From the NCBI GenBank assembly GCA_002083395.1, contig LWDH01000043.1:1-58866 (forward strand): DNA of 58,866 nucleotides, read 5' to 3'. Made by a program: the position numbers and the translations under genes. Below the pieces are notes generated by a model. It was not told the DNA's origin. It saw only the letters and a list, made by a program, of their open reading frames with translations, and ran no database searches. Positions 16,286 through 26,435 of the stretch are shown piece by piece. Source of the DNA: Proteobacteria bacterium SG_bin4. GTDB taxonomy: Bacteria > Pseudomonadota > Gammaproteobacteria > Burkholderiales > Nitrosomonadaceae. Every line of letters begins with the position of its first letter. The first letter of the stretch is position 1.

Positions 16286-18819
16286 TTGCCGCAATGATCA
16301 TCCTCATCGCAATGTGTGGTGCTTTGCTGCTTCTGATGCTGTTTCTGCGTATTCGTGATGCTGGCAAAGAATTAAGGCTGGATCAACATCGATCAAAAGA
16401 AATGGGCTTTGCCGATTTGCTGGTATATGCGGCGGTGGTGGAAGATGGGGTAATTGTGGGCAAGAACGGTGCATTGATGGCCGCATGGATATTCTGCGGC
16501 GATGATACCGCCAGCAGCACCGATACTGAGCGTGAACGGGTGTCATTCCGCATTAACCAAGCCTTATCTCGTTTGGGCAATGGCTGGATGATTCATGTGG
16601 ATGCTATACGCAAACCAGCGTTAGCGTATTCAGACAAAGCCTTATCCAATTATCCTGATCCTGTGACCGCTGCCATTGATGAGGAACGGCGCAATCTGTT
16701 CGAGCGTATCGGCACCATGTATGAGAGCTGCTTTATCGTATCACTGACATACTTACCGCCGATGCTGGCACAGCGCAAGTTCGTCGAACTGATGTTTGAT
16801 GACGATACTCAGGCACCGGATCAAAAAGCCAGAACGCAAGGATTGCTGGAATATTTCCAGCGTGAATGTGCCAATTTTGAATCCAGATTATCCAGCGTAT
16901 TTCATCTGTCGCGCTTAAAAAGTCAAAAGCAGGTCAATGAAGATGGTTCTTTGGTGACACATGATGATTTTCTACAGTGGCTGCAATTATGTATTACCGG
17001 TTTGGATCATCCAATGGTGTTACCTGCCAATCCCATGTATCTGGATACGCTGCTGGGTGGTCAGGAAATGTGGGGCGGGGTGGTGCCTAAAATTGGTCGA
17101 AATTTCGTTCAGGTGGTATCGATTGAGGGTTTCCCGCTGGAATCTTCTCCCGGCATGTTGAATCTGCTCTCTGAATTGCCGGGCGTGTACCGCTGGTCAT
17201 CGCGGTTTATCTTTATGGATACGCATGAAGCAGTCAATCATCTGGAAAAATACCGCAGACGGTGGAAACAAAAGATTCGCGGTTTTCTGGATCAGGTGTT
17301 TAACCTGCAAAGCAGCAACATTGATGAAGACGCGCTCAATATGGTTGATGATGCGCAGTCTGCCATTGCTGAGACCAATAGCGGCATGGTGGGGCAGGGC
17401 TACTATACCAGCGTAGTCGTGTTGATGATGGAAGATCGGGCAGCATTGGAAGAAGCAGGGCGCAGAGTCGAGAAAGCAATCAATCATCTGGGCTTTGCTG
17501 CACGGGTTGAAACGATCAATACTATGGATGCCTATCTGGGAAGCCTACCCGGCCACGGCGTTGAAAATGTGCGCAGACCCCTCATCAATACCATGAATTT
17601 GGCTGATTTGTTGCCGGTCAATACCATCTGGACTGGAAAACCTATCGCGCCTTGCCCGATGTATCCACCCAATTCACCTCCGCTGATGCATTGTGTCACA
17701 CAAGGTGCGACACCTTTCCGGCTGAATCTGCATGTACGCGATTTAGGTCACACCTTCATGTTCGGTCCCACCGGAGCGGGTAAATCCACGCACTTGGCGC
17801 TGATTGCCGCGCAATTGAGACGTTACCCCGGCATGTCGATTTATTGCTTTGACAAGGGCATGTCGATGTATCCGTTGACTCGTGCCGTGGGTGGTCAGCA
17901 TTTCACGGTAGCAGGGGATGACGAATCGCTATCTTTTTGTCCATTACAGTTCTTGCAGTCCAAGGGAGATCGTGCCTGGGCGCTGGAATGGATTTGTTTG
18001 ATGATTGAACTCAACGGCATTACCGTTACACCGTTGCAGCGCAATGAAATAAGTCATGCCATTGCTAACATGCATCAAAGCGGATCACGTACCTTATCGG
18101 ATTTTGTGGTGACGATTCAGGATGAATCGATACGCGAGTGTCTTCGGCAATACACCATCGACGGCATGATGGGACATTTACTCGATGCTGAAGCCGATGG
18201 GTTGAATCTTTCAACATTCACCACGTTCGAGATCGAGGAATTGATGAATCTCGGTGAGAAATATGCGCTGCCGACCCTGCTATATCTGTTTCGCCGCATT
18301 GAGCGCAGCCTGCATGGCCAGCCTTCCGCCATTATTCTGGATGAAGCTTGGCTGATGCTGGGTCATCCGGTGTTTCGCGCAAAAATCAGGGAATGGCTCA
18401 AAGTCATGCGTAAAAATAACTGCTTAGTACTGATGGCAACCCAAAGTCTGTCGGACGCCGCAAACAGTGGCATTCTCGATGTCATTAATGAGTCCACTGC
18501 CACCAAGATATTTTTACCCAATGTATTTGCACGCGATGAAGAAGCATCAGCGCTCTATCGGCGCATGGGTCTCAATTCGCGCCAGATTGAGATTCTGGCT
18601 TCCGCCATTCCTAAAAAACAATATTACACCGTGTCCGAGAACGGCAGGCGACTCTATGACCTGGCACTTGGTCCGTTGGCACTGGCGCTTATAGGATCAA
18701 CCGATAAGGAATCGATTGCAACCATCAAAAACCTGCATGACAAGTACGGTGACAAGTGGGTTATCGAGTGGTTGGCGATTAAAGGGTTAACGTTATCTGA
18801 CTATGGAGTGGCTGCATGA
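16282..18819 (+). CDS. trbE: TrbE, VirB4-type secretion ATPase
   Basis: 845 residues, full length for TrbE. An N-terminal membrane anchor (about 3-22), the CagE/TrbE domain, Walker A GPTGAGKS at about 495 and Walker B IILDEAWLML at about 682 are present. It is the central energising ATPase of the type IV secretion system, feeding pilin and helping substrate passage. Overlaps trbD and trbF by 4 bp each. Confidence 0.95.
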   Translation: MIAAMIILIAMCGALLLLMLFLRIRDAGKELRLDQHRSKEMGFADLLVYAAVVEDGVIVGKNGALMAAWIFCGDDTASSTDTERERVSFRINQALSRLGNGWMIHVDAIRKPALAYSDKALSNYPDPVTAAIDEERRNLFERIGTMYESCFIVSLTYLPPMLAQRKFVELMFDDDTQAPDQKARTQGLLEYFQRECANFESRLSSVFHLSRLKSQKQVNEDGSLVTHDDFLQWLQLCITGLDHPMVLPANPMYLDTLLGGQEMWGGVVPKIGRNFVQVVSIEGFPLESSPGMLNLLSELPGVYRWSSRFIFMDTHEAVNHLEKYRRRWKQKIRGFLDQVFNLQSSNIDEDALNMVDDAQSAIAETNSGMVGQGYYTSVVVLMMEDRAALEEAGRRVEKAINHLGFAARVETINTMDAYLGSLPGHGVENVRRPLINTMNLADLLPVNTIWTGKPIAPCPMYPPNSPPLMHCVTQGATPFRLNLHVRDLGHTFMFGPTGAGKSTHLALIAAQLRRYPGMSIYCFDKGMSMYPLTRAVGGQHFTVAGDDESLSFCPLQFLQSKGDRAWALEWICLMIELNGITVTPLQRNEISHAIANMHQSGSRTLSDFVVTIQDESIRECLRQYTIDGMMGHLLDAEADGLNLSTFTTFEIEELMNLGEKYALPTLLYLFRRIERSLHGQPSAIILDEAWLMLGHPVFRAKIREWLKVMRKNNCLVLMATQSLSDAANSGILDVINESTATKIFLPNVFARDEEASALYRRMGLNSRQIEILASAIPKKQYYTVSENGRRLYDLALGPLALALIGSTDKESIATIKNLHDKYGDKWVIEWLAIKGLTLSDYGVAA

Positions 18820-19592
18820 GTGTGATCAGTGATTTTTTTAAATTAAGAATTGGCGGAAAAATCAAGTCGAACAAACAAATCCGTGAGGATTATGAGTTCA
18901 TGGAAGGCGGTCGCCGCTTGGGTGAAAATGAAAATCCTTATCTGTCAGCACGGCGTACCTGGAATGACCATATGCGCGGGATTCAGGCTTCGCGCAATAT
19001 GTGGCAAATGCTGGCCATTCTTTGTTTATTGATTGCTCTGGCAGGGGTAGGGGGAGTCATTGCTATCGGCAGCCAATCCAAATTCATCCCCTATGTCGTT
19101 CAGGTCAATAAACTGGGTGAAGCGGTGGCGGTTTCCCGAGCGGATATTGCTGCTGTTGCTGATCAGCGCGTAGTGCATGCCTCGGTTGCAGCATTCATCA
19201 ATGATTTGCGTATGGTCACACCGGATATCGCCTTGCAGCGGCGCGCCATCTTTCGTGCATACGCTATGCTGTCCAATAATGATCCTGCCACGGCAAAAGC
19301 CAACGAATGGTTCAACAGTAGTGAAGCCAGCAGCCCTTTCAAACGTGCTGAAACACAAACCGTCAATGTTGAAATCATATCGGTGATACCCCAATCACCG
19401 GAGACCTGGCAGGTCGACTGGCTGGAGAAAATCTATGATCGGCAAGGGCACTTAACCGAGCCACCTTTCAAGATGCGTGCTTTGCTTAGGATTTATAACA
19501 AGCCGACAACCCAAAGCACAACAGAAGAACAGATCCGAAATAACCCGCTGGGCATTTATATCCAGGATTTCTCCTGGTCGAAGCAGACATAA
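18816..19592 (+). CDS. trbF: TrbF, VirB8-like assembly protein
   Basis: 258 residues: a cytoplasmic N-terminus, one transmembrane helix at about 68-90 (MLAILCLLIALAGVGGVIAIG) and a periplasmic NTF2-like VirB8 domain with FIPYVVQVNKLGEAV. VirB8-type proteins nucleate the inner-membrane complex and link it to the core complex. Coupled to trbE by a 4-bp overlap. Confidence 0.94.
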   Translation: MSVISDFFKLRIGGKIKSNKQIREDYEFMEGGRRLGENENPYLSARRTWNDHMRGIQASRNMWQMLAILCLLIALAGVGGVIAIGSQSKFIPYVVQVNKLGEAVAVSRADIAAVADQRVVHASVAAFINDLRMVTPDIALQRRAIFRAYAMLSNNDPATAKANEWFNSSEASSPFKRAETQTVNVEIISVIPQSPETWQVDWLEKIYDRQGHLTEPPFKMRALLRIYNKPTTQSTTEEQIRNNPLGIYIQDFSWSKQT

Positions 19593-19606
19593 AGGGGTCA
19601 CTCATC

Positions 19607-20533
19607 ATGAAACCGTTACTCTTTTTAAGTACCCCAAGTATCCTAGGCACGCTGAGCATGTTGATTTTGTCCATTGGATTGGTTGCTCCAGTCTATGCCA
19701 ATGGCTTGTCGGATGCGTATTTCTCCGATAAGAACCCTCAACTGACGCCACAGGAACGTGCCGCTATTGATCTGGCCAAGAAATGGCAGGCAGTGAATCC
19801 CACGGGAACAAAGCCGGTTGCCGGACCGGATGGATCAATCCGTTTTCTGTTCGGCTCACAGCAACCCAGCATTGTCTGTGCAGTATTACAGGTATGCGAT
19901 ATTGAATTGCAGCCGGGGGAGCAGGTGAATTCCATCCATCTGGGCGATCAGGCACGATGGCTGGTTGAGCCGGCCGTGACAGGACAGGGGGCTGCCGAAG
20001 TACAACATTTAATTATAAAACCCTTGGATGTGGGTCTGGAGACATCCCTGGTGGTGACTACCAACCGGCGCACGTATCACATGCGATTGCGGTCTCACCG
20101 CCGCGATTTCATGCCGAGAGTAGGCTTTACTTATCCTGAGGATGCGATTGCCAAATGGGATGCCATCAAGACCCGTGAGAGCCATGCGATGGATATCAGA
20201 AAGGCCAATACGATAGCGCAAACCGGAGAATATCTGGGTAATCTGGATTTCGCGTATTCGGTTACCGGTGATACCGCCTGGAAGCCATTGCGTGTCTATA
20301 ACGACGGTCAAAAAACCATCATACAGATGCCTGCCATTATGGCGCAAACAGAAGCACCGACTTTGTTACTGCTGAACAAGGAAGGCGGCATTTTTAGCGA
20401 TAATGAGACGGTTATGGTGAATTACCGGTTACAGGGTGATCGCTATATCGTAGATACCGTGTTCGATAAGGCTATTCTAATAGCGGGTGTGGGCGGCAAT
20501 CAAAGCCGGGTGACGATTACGCGGGGGAATTAA
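19607..20533 (+). CDS. trbG: TrbG, VirB9-like core complex protein
   Basis: 308 residues with a signal peptide (hydrophobic 10-30, cut after VYA-NG). The VirB9/CagX pattern is clear in the C-terminal half (MRLRSHRRDFMPRVGFTYPED and YNDGQKTIIQMP). It forms the outer ring of the periplasmic core complex with TrbH and TrbI. The stop overlaps the trbH start. Confidence 0.94.
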   Translation: MKPLLFLSTPSILGTLSMLILSIGLVAPVYANGLSDAYFSDKNPQLTPQERAAIDLAKKWQAVNPTGTKPVAGPDGSIRFLFGSQQPSIVCAVLQVCDIELQPGEQVNSIHLGDQARWLVEPAVTGQGAAEVQHLIIKPLDVGLETSLVVTTNRRTYHMRLRSHRRDFMPRVGFTYPEDAIAKWDAIKTRESHAMDIRKANTIAQTGEYLGNLDFAYSVTGDTAWKPLRVYNDGQKTIIQMPAIMAQTEAPTLLLLNKEGGIFSDNETVMVNYRLQGDRYIVDTVFDKAILIAGVGGNQSRVTITRGN

Positions 20534-21054
20534 TGATGAATAAAATGATCACTGCATCCAACTTTGTTTTTATCCTCATGTTGATTTTATTATTGTTGAA
20601 TGGTTGTGCTACGAAACCTTATGGCAGTTTTATTCAAAATCCGTCACTCGCAACCAGTAAAGCAATGGCCGATGAAGTGACAGCACAAATAGTGCATCTG
20701 TATCCGGCTGCAAACACGCAATTTAATCTGCGTCATACGGTTAATGACCCGTTTGGTCATGCCTTGATAGAAAATCTGCGTCTTGAAGGGTTTGCGGTTC
20801 AGGAGAGAATCAATTCAGATAATTCCCTTTTTGTTTCAAAAATTCTGATGGGCGGCAGCCTTCCGGACATCGCTATTAATCACGAGGAAGATGGTGCCAG
20901 TCAACCGACAGGATTGGCCTTGAGTTACATAATTGACCAGTCGGGTGATTTGTATCATGTCAATATTACGATTGACGATACACGATTGTCACGTGCATTT
21001 GTGGCACAGGCAGACAGTGTTCAACCTGCCGGTCTTTGGGTAAGAAAAGAATAA
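20533..21054 (+). CDS. trbH: TrbH, outer-membrane lipoprotein of the T4SS core
   Basis: 173 residues. A lipoprotein signal ends with LLLNGC, so Cys25 would be lipidated. TrbH fills the VirB7-like place in P-type systems but is larger, with a DUF-type globular domain. It lies between trbG and trbI, the standard order, and overlaps trbG by one base. Confidence 0.9.
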   Translation: MMNKMITASNFVFILMLILLLLNGCATKPYGSFIQNPSLATSKAMADEVTAQIVHLYPAANTQFNLRHTVNDPFGHALIENLRLEGFAVQERINSDNSLFVSKILMGGSLPDIAINHEEDGASQPTGLALSYIIDQSGDLYHVNITIDDTRLSRAFVAQADSVQPAGLWVRKE

Positions 21055-21067
21055 GGGGGTAGGGGAG

Positions 21068-22480
21068 ATGTCGGCCAATTCAAAACTCCTGTCGCCTGAT
21101 TCATCACCGGATGTAGTCGCAAGAAGCGCCGGTGTGCGGCGCGTTAATAACCTTCCGATTGTCATTTTTGGAGCAATCATGCTGATATTCATGCTGCTCA
21201 TGATGATCGTCGCAATGAATCGCGCAGCTGAGCGAGGCCAATACGATTCTGATGCTAATAGTGATATTCAGTCGAGCAATTCCTTTGCTTCACTCATTGC
21301 CAAAGACTATATCGGCGGCATCATAGAACCTAAAGCCCAATCTGTAACTTCAGATTCAGCCGCAAAATCACCCATTCAGGGAATCATTATCGAGCGGCCA
21401 TCGGACCTGGATAAGCCGCCTCTGCCGCCAACCCTGAATGCAGTTACTGATCCCTCGCATCATGCTGACATCGAGCATATTCGGATGTTGAAACGCCAGC
21501 AACTGGAAGAAGCGATCAAGGCAAAAACAAATGTGAATGTGATTGCACCCAGAAGTACAGGATCATCACCGGATTTAACCAACGCTGGTGCACCTAAAAC
21601 GCGCGAGGAAATGTTGGCAAAATTGGCGTCAGTGCGTCAACAGATAGATGCAAATCTGCGTGAGGATCCAACGGCTGCGTATCATGCGCGTCTGGCGCAG
21701 TTGAGACAGGATGGGGGATCAAGTGTAGTGGGAGGAATGGGAGCGGGTAGGGGTGATGAATTCATGAACGATGGCGCCCCTCGTTTGCTGGACGATGATG
21801 TTGGCAGACAGTATCAAGATTATTCTCGTTTTGATTCTGCAAAAGGGGATGCACGCTGGAATCTGGATAGTGAAGTCAAAAAACCTCCCACACCGTATGT
21901 CTTGCAAACTGGATTTGTCATACCGGCAACCTTGATATCCGGTATTAATTCCAGTCTGCCGGGCCAGATCATGGCACAGGTGAGCCAGCATATTTATGAT
22001 TCTCCGATAGGCAAATGGCGTTTGATTCCGCAAGGCTCAAGATTGGTGGGTACGTATTCCAGCGAAGTGGAATTTGGTCAGGCGCGTGTGTTGGTCGCCT
22101 GGCAACGCATCATCTTTCCGGATGGCAAGACCATGGATATCGGTGCCATGCCGGGTGCTGACGGGGTGGGTTATGCTGGTTTTAAAGATCAGGTCAATAA
22201 TCATTACATGCGTATCTTTGGTTCAGCTCTGATTATGTCGGCGATTGTAGCCGGTTCAGCCTACAGTCAGCGTGATTCAGGCGGTGCGTTCGGGCGGCAG
22301 AATGCCGGTAGCATCATGAGCCAATCGCTGGGTCAGCAATTGGGGTTGGTCACCGCCAATTTGATTCGCAAGAATCTAAATATCTCACCAACATTGGAAA
22401 TCAGGCCGGGGTATCGTTTTAACATTATTGTTACCAAAGACATGAAGTTTTCTAAACCCTATCAGTCGTTTGATTATTAA
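21068..22480 (+). CDS. trbI: TrbI, VirB10-like core complex protein
   Basis: 470 residues: a cytoplasmic tail, one transmembrane helix at about 33-54 (IVIFGAIMLIFMLLMMIVAM), a proline-rich spacer (PSDLDKPPLPPTLNAV) and the VirB10/TrbI beta-barrel domain from about 275 (FVIPATLISGINSSLPGQI, RLVGTYSSEVEFGQARVLV). It spans both membranes and gates the channel. Overlaps trbJ by one base. Confidence 0.95.
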   Translation: MSANSKLLSPDSSPDVVARSAGVRRVNNLPIVIFGAIMLIFMLLMMIVAMNRAAERGQYDSDANSDIQSSNSFASLIAKDYIGGIIEPKAQSVTSDSAAKSPIQGIIIERPSDLDKPPLPPTLNAVTDPSHHADIEHIRMLKRQQLEEAIKAKTNVNVIAPRSTGSSPDLTNAGAPKTREEMLAKLASVRQQIDANLREDPTAAYHARLAQLRQDGGSSVVGGMGAGRGDEFMNDGAPRLLDDDVGRQYQDYSRFDSAKGDARWNLDSEVKKPPTPYVLQTGFVIPATLISGINSSLPGQIMAQVSQHIYDSPIGKWRLIPQGSRLVGTYSSEVEFGQARVLVAWQRIIFPDGKTMDIGAMPGADGVGYAGFKDQVNNHYMRIFGSALIMSAIVAGSAYSQRDSGGAFGRQNAGSIMSQSLGQQLGLVTANLIRKNLNISPTLEIRPGYRFNIIVTKDMKFSKPYQSFDY

Positions 22481-23298
22481 TGCCGGAGCATTCGATTATG
22501 ATAAATAGTAAAAATCTAGCTATTCAGTGGATCACAATATTATTAAGCCTGGGTATTTTAAGCTATTCCTCAATCAATAAAGCCGGTGGAATGGCTGTCA
22601 TAGATATGGCGAATGTGAAACAAACCACGATTACCGCGCTTGAGGCAATAGAACAGACACAAAAGCAAATAGAGCAGTATCAGACTCAATTGCAGCAATA
22701 TGAGAACATGATCCGAAATACCGTGGCACCACCTGCTTATGTATGGGCGAAGGTAGAATACACCATGACTAAGCTAATCAATTTATCCAATTCCATACGG
22801 TATTATGAACAGCAGTATGGCGGGCTGGATAGTTATATGCAACGGTTTCGTAATGTCGAATATTACCGTAGCTCATCTTGCTTCACTTTAGAGCAAAAAT
22901 GTAGCGATTCCGCCTGGAAACTATTACAGGATGGACAAAACACGAGCACAGACTCACAAAAACATGCTAATGATTCCCTTTTACGAGGGCTTAGTGAGCA
23001 TCAAAATCAGATTCCGCTGGATGCGGCTCACCTACAAATACTGCAACAAAAAACCGAGTCTGCGCAGGGACAAATGGAAGCCCTGCAATATGCCAATCAA
23101 TTGGCCGCATACCAAGCAAACCAATTGTTGCAAATGCGTCAGATGCTGATTGCTCAGCATAATGCCACCAATACTCAAAGTCAGGCTGAGGTGGATCAAA
23201 AGGCCATGCAACAGGCTGCACGTGAGGCAGCAACCAAACGATTGAGTCCTGAAATATTACCTGCTGGTAGAAATTGGTCTGTAAGAGACGCTTTTTAA
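22480..23298 (+). CDS. trbJ: TrbJ, VirB5-like periplasmic protein
   Basis: 272 residues from ATG 22480, though ATG 22498 gives a cleaner signal peptide (MINSKNLAIQWITILLSL). A glutamine-rich coiled coil (EQTQKQIEQYQTQLQQYENM) and a second helical region at 180-235 match TrbJ. VirB5-type proteins sit at the pilus tip or periplasm and aid contact with the recipient. Confidence 0.9.
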   Translation: MPEHSIMINSKNLAIQWITILLSLGILSYSSINKAGGMAVIDMANVKQTTITALEAIEQTQKQIEQYQTQLQQYENMIRNTVAPPAYVWAKVEYTMTKLINLSNSIRYYEQQYGGLDSYMQRFRNVEYYRSSSCFTLEQKCSDSAWKLLQDGQNTSTDSQKHANDSLLRGLSEHQNQIPLDAAHLQILQQKTESAQGQMEALQYANQLAAYQANQLLQMRQMLIAQHNATNTQSQAEVDQKAMQQAAREAATKRLSPEILPAGRNWSVRDAF

Positions 23299-23317
23299 AA
23301 CACTAATCTAAGGAGAA

Positions 23318-23524
23318 ATGATGAAAAAAAGTGATTTAATTATTGTAGTTGCTTGTTTATTGTCATTGTTGCTGTTGTCAGGGTGTTCTAAGGATGGCGA
23401 TGGCAAGCTTGAATTGAAGGAACCCAAGAAAGAATTAAGTGAAATGCCGGAAAGAAAGAACTGGCTTCAGATGGATGTTTCTGATCCGGATAAATTCAAG
23501 AAACAAATGGATGGTACTGAGTAG
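23318..23524 (+). CDS. trbK: TrbK-like entry-exclusion lipoprotein
   Basis: 68 residues with a lipoprotein signal (LLSLLLLSGC, Cys23) followed by a short charged domain. Size, lipobox and position between trbJ and trbL match TrbK, which in RP4 blocks entry of related plasmids into the cell. The sequence is highly variable among plasmids, so identity rests mostly on position. AAGGAG lies 6 nt upstream. Confidence 0.8.
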   Translation: MMKKSDLIIVVACLLSLLLLSGCSKDGDGKLELKEPKKELSEMPERKNWLQMDVSDPDKFKKQMDGTE

Positions 23525-23552
23525 CCATTTTATAAAAAATGGGGGTAGTGAG

Positions 23553-24641
23553 ATGTTAAAAAATCCAAGCTTAATTTTTCTTACTTTTATTGTATTGTTA
23601 GGTTCTTCATCTACTGTATTTGCAGAGCTTTCCTACATTGATCCAGCAACTCATCAAAGCGTATTGGATCAGGTAGTTCAAAAATTCTTGGGGAAAGTTA
23701 AGTCTTGGCAAACAGTCGTTCAAGGGGCAGCTGAACGACTGTTCTGGTCTCTGGTATTGATTTCGATGGTGTGGACATTCGGCATGATGCTATTGCGCAA
23801 GGCTGATATTGGTGATTTCTTTGCTGAGTTCACCCGCTTTATTATCTTCACAGGGTTTTACTTCTGGCTGCTGACTAATGCCGTATCAGGTCACAATATT
23901 GCGGGTACCATTATAGCTTCGATGCAGCAATTAGGTGGAACTGCCGCCGGTTTGCCGAGTGGAGCTAGTCATTCCAGTATTATGGATATAGGTGTTTTAA
24001 TCTGGAACCAGGCAACGAATAGTCTTACATTCATGCAACCTATGGATAGTCTGATGGGTTTTGTTATTTCGTTGATTATTTTAATCATCCTGGCTGTAAT
24101 TGCAGTCAATATGTTGCTCTTGCTGATTTCATCCTGGGTACTGATGTATGCGGGTATCTTCTTTTTAGGTTTTGGTGGCGCACGCTGGACATCCGACATC
24201 GCTATAAACTACTTTAAAACGGTTTTGGGTATTGGAATACAGTTATTTGTAATGCTCCTGATTGTTGGCATTGGCAGTGATCTGTTATCCAGTTTTTACG
24301 CCAAAATGGGTAAAAATGTTATGAATTATGAAGAGCTGGCGGTTATGCTGATTTTTACAATTGCATTCTTTGTGTTGATTTCCAGATTACCATCGTTACT
24401 GGCTGGCATTATAACGGGTAGTAGTATAGGCTCGAGCGCTGGAATTGGCAGCTATAGCGCCGGTGGCTTTATGGCAGCGGCAGGTGCCGCTGCAGCCGTT
24501 GCATCTTATGGTGGGTCACTGGCAGCCGGTCGGTTAGCAGCGGCAAGAAGTGCGGGACCGGATGCTTTACGTAGCGCTATTGAAAAAGGTCAGGCACAGG
24601 AATCTGCGAGTATGAACAATATTTCGCAAGGAGGGGGGTAA
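23553..24641 (+). CDS. trbL: TrbL, VirB6-like polytopic channel protein
   Basis: 362 residues from ATG 23553 with GGGGGTAG upstream; a longer frame from 23439 overlaps trbK and is unlikely. There is a signal-like first helix, then about six transmembrane segments (for example LFWSLVLISMVWTFGMMLL and FVISLIILIILAVIAVNMLL) and a Gly/Ala/Ser-rich C-terminal region, as in TrbL/VirB6. It forms part of the inner-membrane translocation pore. Confidence 0.93.
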   Translation: MLKNPSLIFLTFIVLLGSSSTVFAELSYIDPATHQSVLDQVVQKFLGKVKSWQTVVQGAAERLFWSLVLISMVWTFGMMLLRKADIGDFFAEFTRFIIFTGFYFWLLTNAVSGHNIAGTIIASMQQLGGTAAGLPSGASHSSIMDIGVLIWNQATNSLTFMQPMDSLMGFVISLIILIILAVIAVNMLLLLISSWVLMYAGIFFLGFGGARWTSDIAINYFKTVLGIGIQLFVMLLIVGIGSDLLSSFYAKMGKNVMNYEELAVMLIFTIAFFVLISRLPSLLAGIITGSSIGSSAGIGSYSAGGFMAAAGAAAAVASYGGSLAAGRLAAARSAGPDALRSAIEKGQAQESASMNNISQGGG

Positions 24642-24674
24642 ATAATGGATAAGGGTATTTAAGCGATTCGATTG

Positions 24675-25103
24675 ATGATGGATTTGCCGCCGGATATACA
24701 GGAAAGAGTGGTGTGCTCAATTACAGCAGCCATCAAGTATGAAATACCCGCCAATATCTTACTGGCGATAGCCGAAAAAGAGGGCGGCAAACCAGGTCAA
24801 TGGGTCAGTAATAGGAATGGCACTCATGATGTTGGCTCGATGCAATTTAATACGGTGTTTCTTCAGGATTTATCCAAATATGGCATCACGCCTGATCATG
24901 TAGCGAATCCGGGTTGTTATGCATATGATCTGGCCGCATGGCGAGTGCGGCTACATATCAAAAATGATAAAGGTGATATCTGGACAAAAGCGGCTAATTA
25001 TCATTCACGTACTCCAAAATATAATGCAAAGTATCGCGCTGATCTGATTGTCAGAGCGATCAAATGGGCTGACTGGCTAAAAAATCGTTTTATCATGGAT
25101 TAA
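24675..25103 (+). CDS. trbN: TrbN-like lytic transglycosylase
   Basis: 142 residues; starts TTG 24672, ATG 24675 and ATG 24678 are all possible. The SLT fold signature is present: LLAIAEKEGGKPG with the catalytic Glu, VGSMQFNT, and AANYHSRTPKYN. Such enzymes cut peptidoglycan to let the secretion apparatus through. No signal peptide is visible, as in RP4 TrbN. It closes the trb operon. Confidence 0.85.
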   Translation: MMDLPPDIQERVVCSITAAIKYEIPANILLAIAEKEGGKPGQWVSNRNGTHDVGSMQFNTVFLQDLSKYGITPDHVANPGCYAYDLAAWRVRLHIKNDKGDIWTKAANYHSRTPKYNAKYRADLIVRAIKWADWLKNRFIMD

Positions 25104-25129
25104 GTCATCTGTCATCAGGAAATACAAAA

Positions 25130-26048
25130 ATGGCTCATAACCTTTTACAAGATCATCCGCACGGCCACGATTATGGCAAGGCTTTTCTAATCGCAATCAT
25201 CCTGAATTCTGCCTTTGTTACTACGGAATTCATTTATGGTTTTATCGCCAACTCGACAGCACTGATGGCTGACGCAGGGCACAATCTATCTGATGTATTG
25301 GGCTTGCTGTTAGCTTGGGGTGCTGCATTGTTGGCCAAAAAAGCACCGAAAGAATGCTACACCTACGGATTACGCAGCAGCTCAATCTTGGCTGCATTGG
25401 CGAATGCCATTTTTTTTGCTTGTTGTTTGTGGTGGCATTGCATGGGAGGCCATTGAACGTTTTTCCGCTCCTCCAGCAGTTGCTGGACTAACCATGATTC
25501 TAGTGGCTAGCATTGGTATCATTATTAATTCTCTGTCTGCATGGTTGTTCTTTAAAGGAAATAAAAATGACTTAAACATTCGCGGTGCCTATCTGCACAT
25601 GGCAGCTGATGCCGCTGTCTCACTTGGCGTGGTAGTGGCTGCGATCGCGATGATTTTCACCGGCTGGTTCTGGCTTGACCCCGTCATTACTTTGATCATC
25701 ATTGCTGTAATTATGATCGGTACATGGAGTTTGTTGCGCGAATCGATACAATTGGCCCTTTCCGCCGTACCGTCGCATATCGATATGTCGGCCGTAGCCG
25801 ACTATTTGCAGCAACTTCCAGGCGTAACAGGCATTCATGATTTACATATCTGGGGCATGAGTACTACGGAGAGTGCTTTAACAGTTCATCTTATAATGCC
25901 AAATGGCTACCCTGGTGATGTGTTCATGGATGATCTGGCGCAATCGCTTAAATCTCGCTTTTCAATTGCCCATAGCACACTCCAAATGGAACAAGGCACC
26001 CTTAATCATGCCTGTGTTTTACATCAAAATGATTCGAACAATCATTAA
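25130..26048 (+). pseudogene. Frameshifted DmeF/CzcD-type cation diffusion exporter
   Basis: The first frame (25130 to about 25410) gives a His-rich start and two helices with STALMADAGHNLSDVLGL, the CDF metal-site motif. At a run of eight T (25410-25417) the frame shifts; with seven T the protein continues ANAIFLLVVCGGIAWEAIERF to HMAADAAVSLGVVV (second metal site) and the cytoplasmic domain ending at 26048. An intact gene would give about 305 residues exporting Co, Ni, Zn or Cd. One extra base in a homopolymer is the only lesion, so it may be a recent mutation, a sequencing error, or a slippage-prone switch. Confidence 0.88.
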
Positions 26049-26111
26049 GAGATATTCTTAGGATATTCCTTTATTTGATCGATTTACTTTTAAAGGAAAC
26101 TAAATCTTAGA

Positions 26112-26190
26112 TTAATCTTTTCCTTCTACTAAGGATTGGTTAAAAAAGACAGTGGGAATGCCTTTTATATCGTACTTCTTCGAGATTATT
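26112..26190 (-). pseudogene. Thioredoxin-fold C-terminal fragment
   Basis: The minus-strand frame reads SKKYDIKGIPTVFFNQSLVEG and stops. This is the cis-proline end (GIPTVFF) of a thioredoxin/DsbA-like domain with the catalytic half missing. Only about 25 codons remain. The rest of 26049-26435 has no gene I can see. Confidence 0.35.
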
Positions 26191-26435
26191 TATTATTCTT
26201 TAGCCTATGAACTGGTGTAAACAGTAGGTGCGACATTTTGTCGCATTGATATTTTTATTACATGGCCAGATAATCCAATACAAGTAGGTTAATGAAAAGG
26301 CATTTAATCTAGGGCTAAAGATTCTCATAGAAAACTTGAATCAATATAGTTTGTGAATTGTGCATCAAATACTTTTTGCTGAAATCACCTTAACAATTTT
26401 TTTAGAATCAAGTAGTAAATTGAGGTACTAATGTG

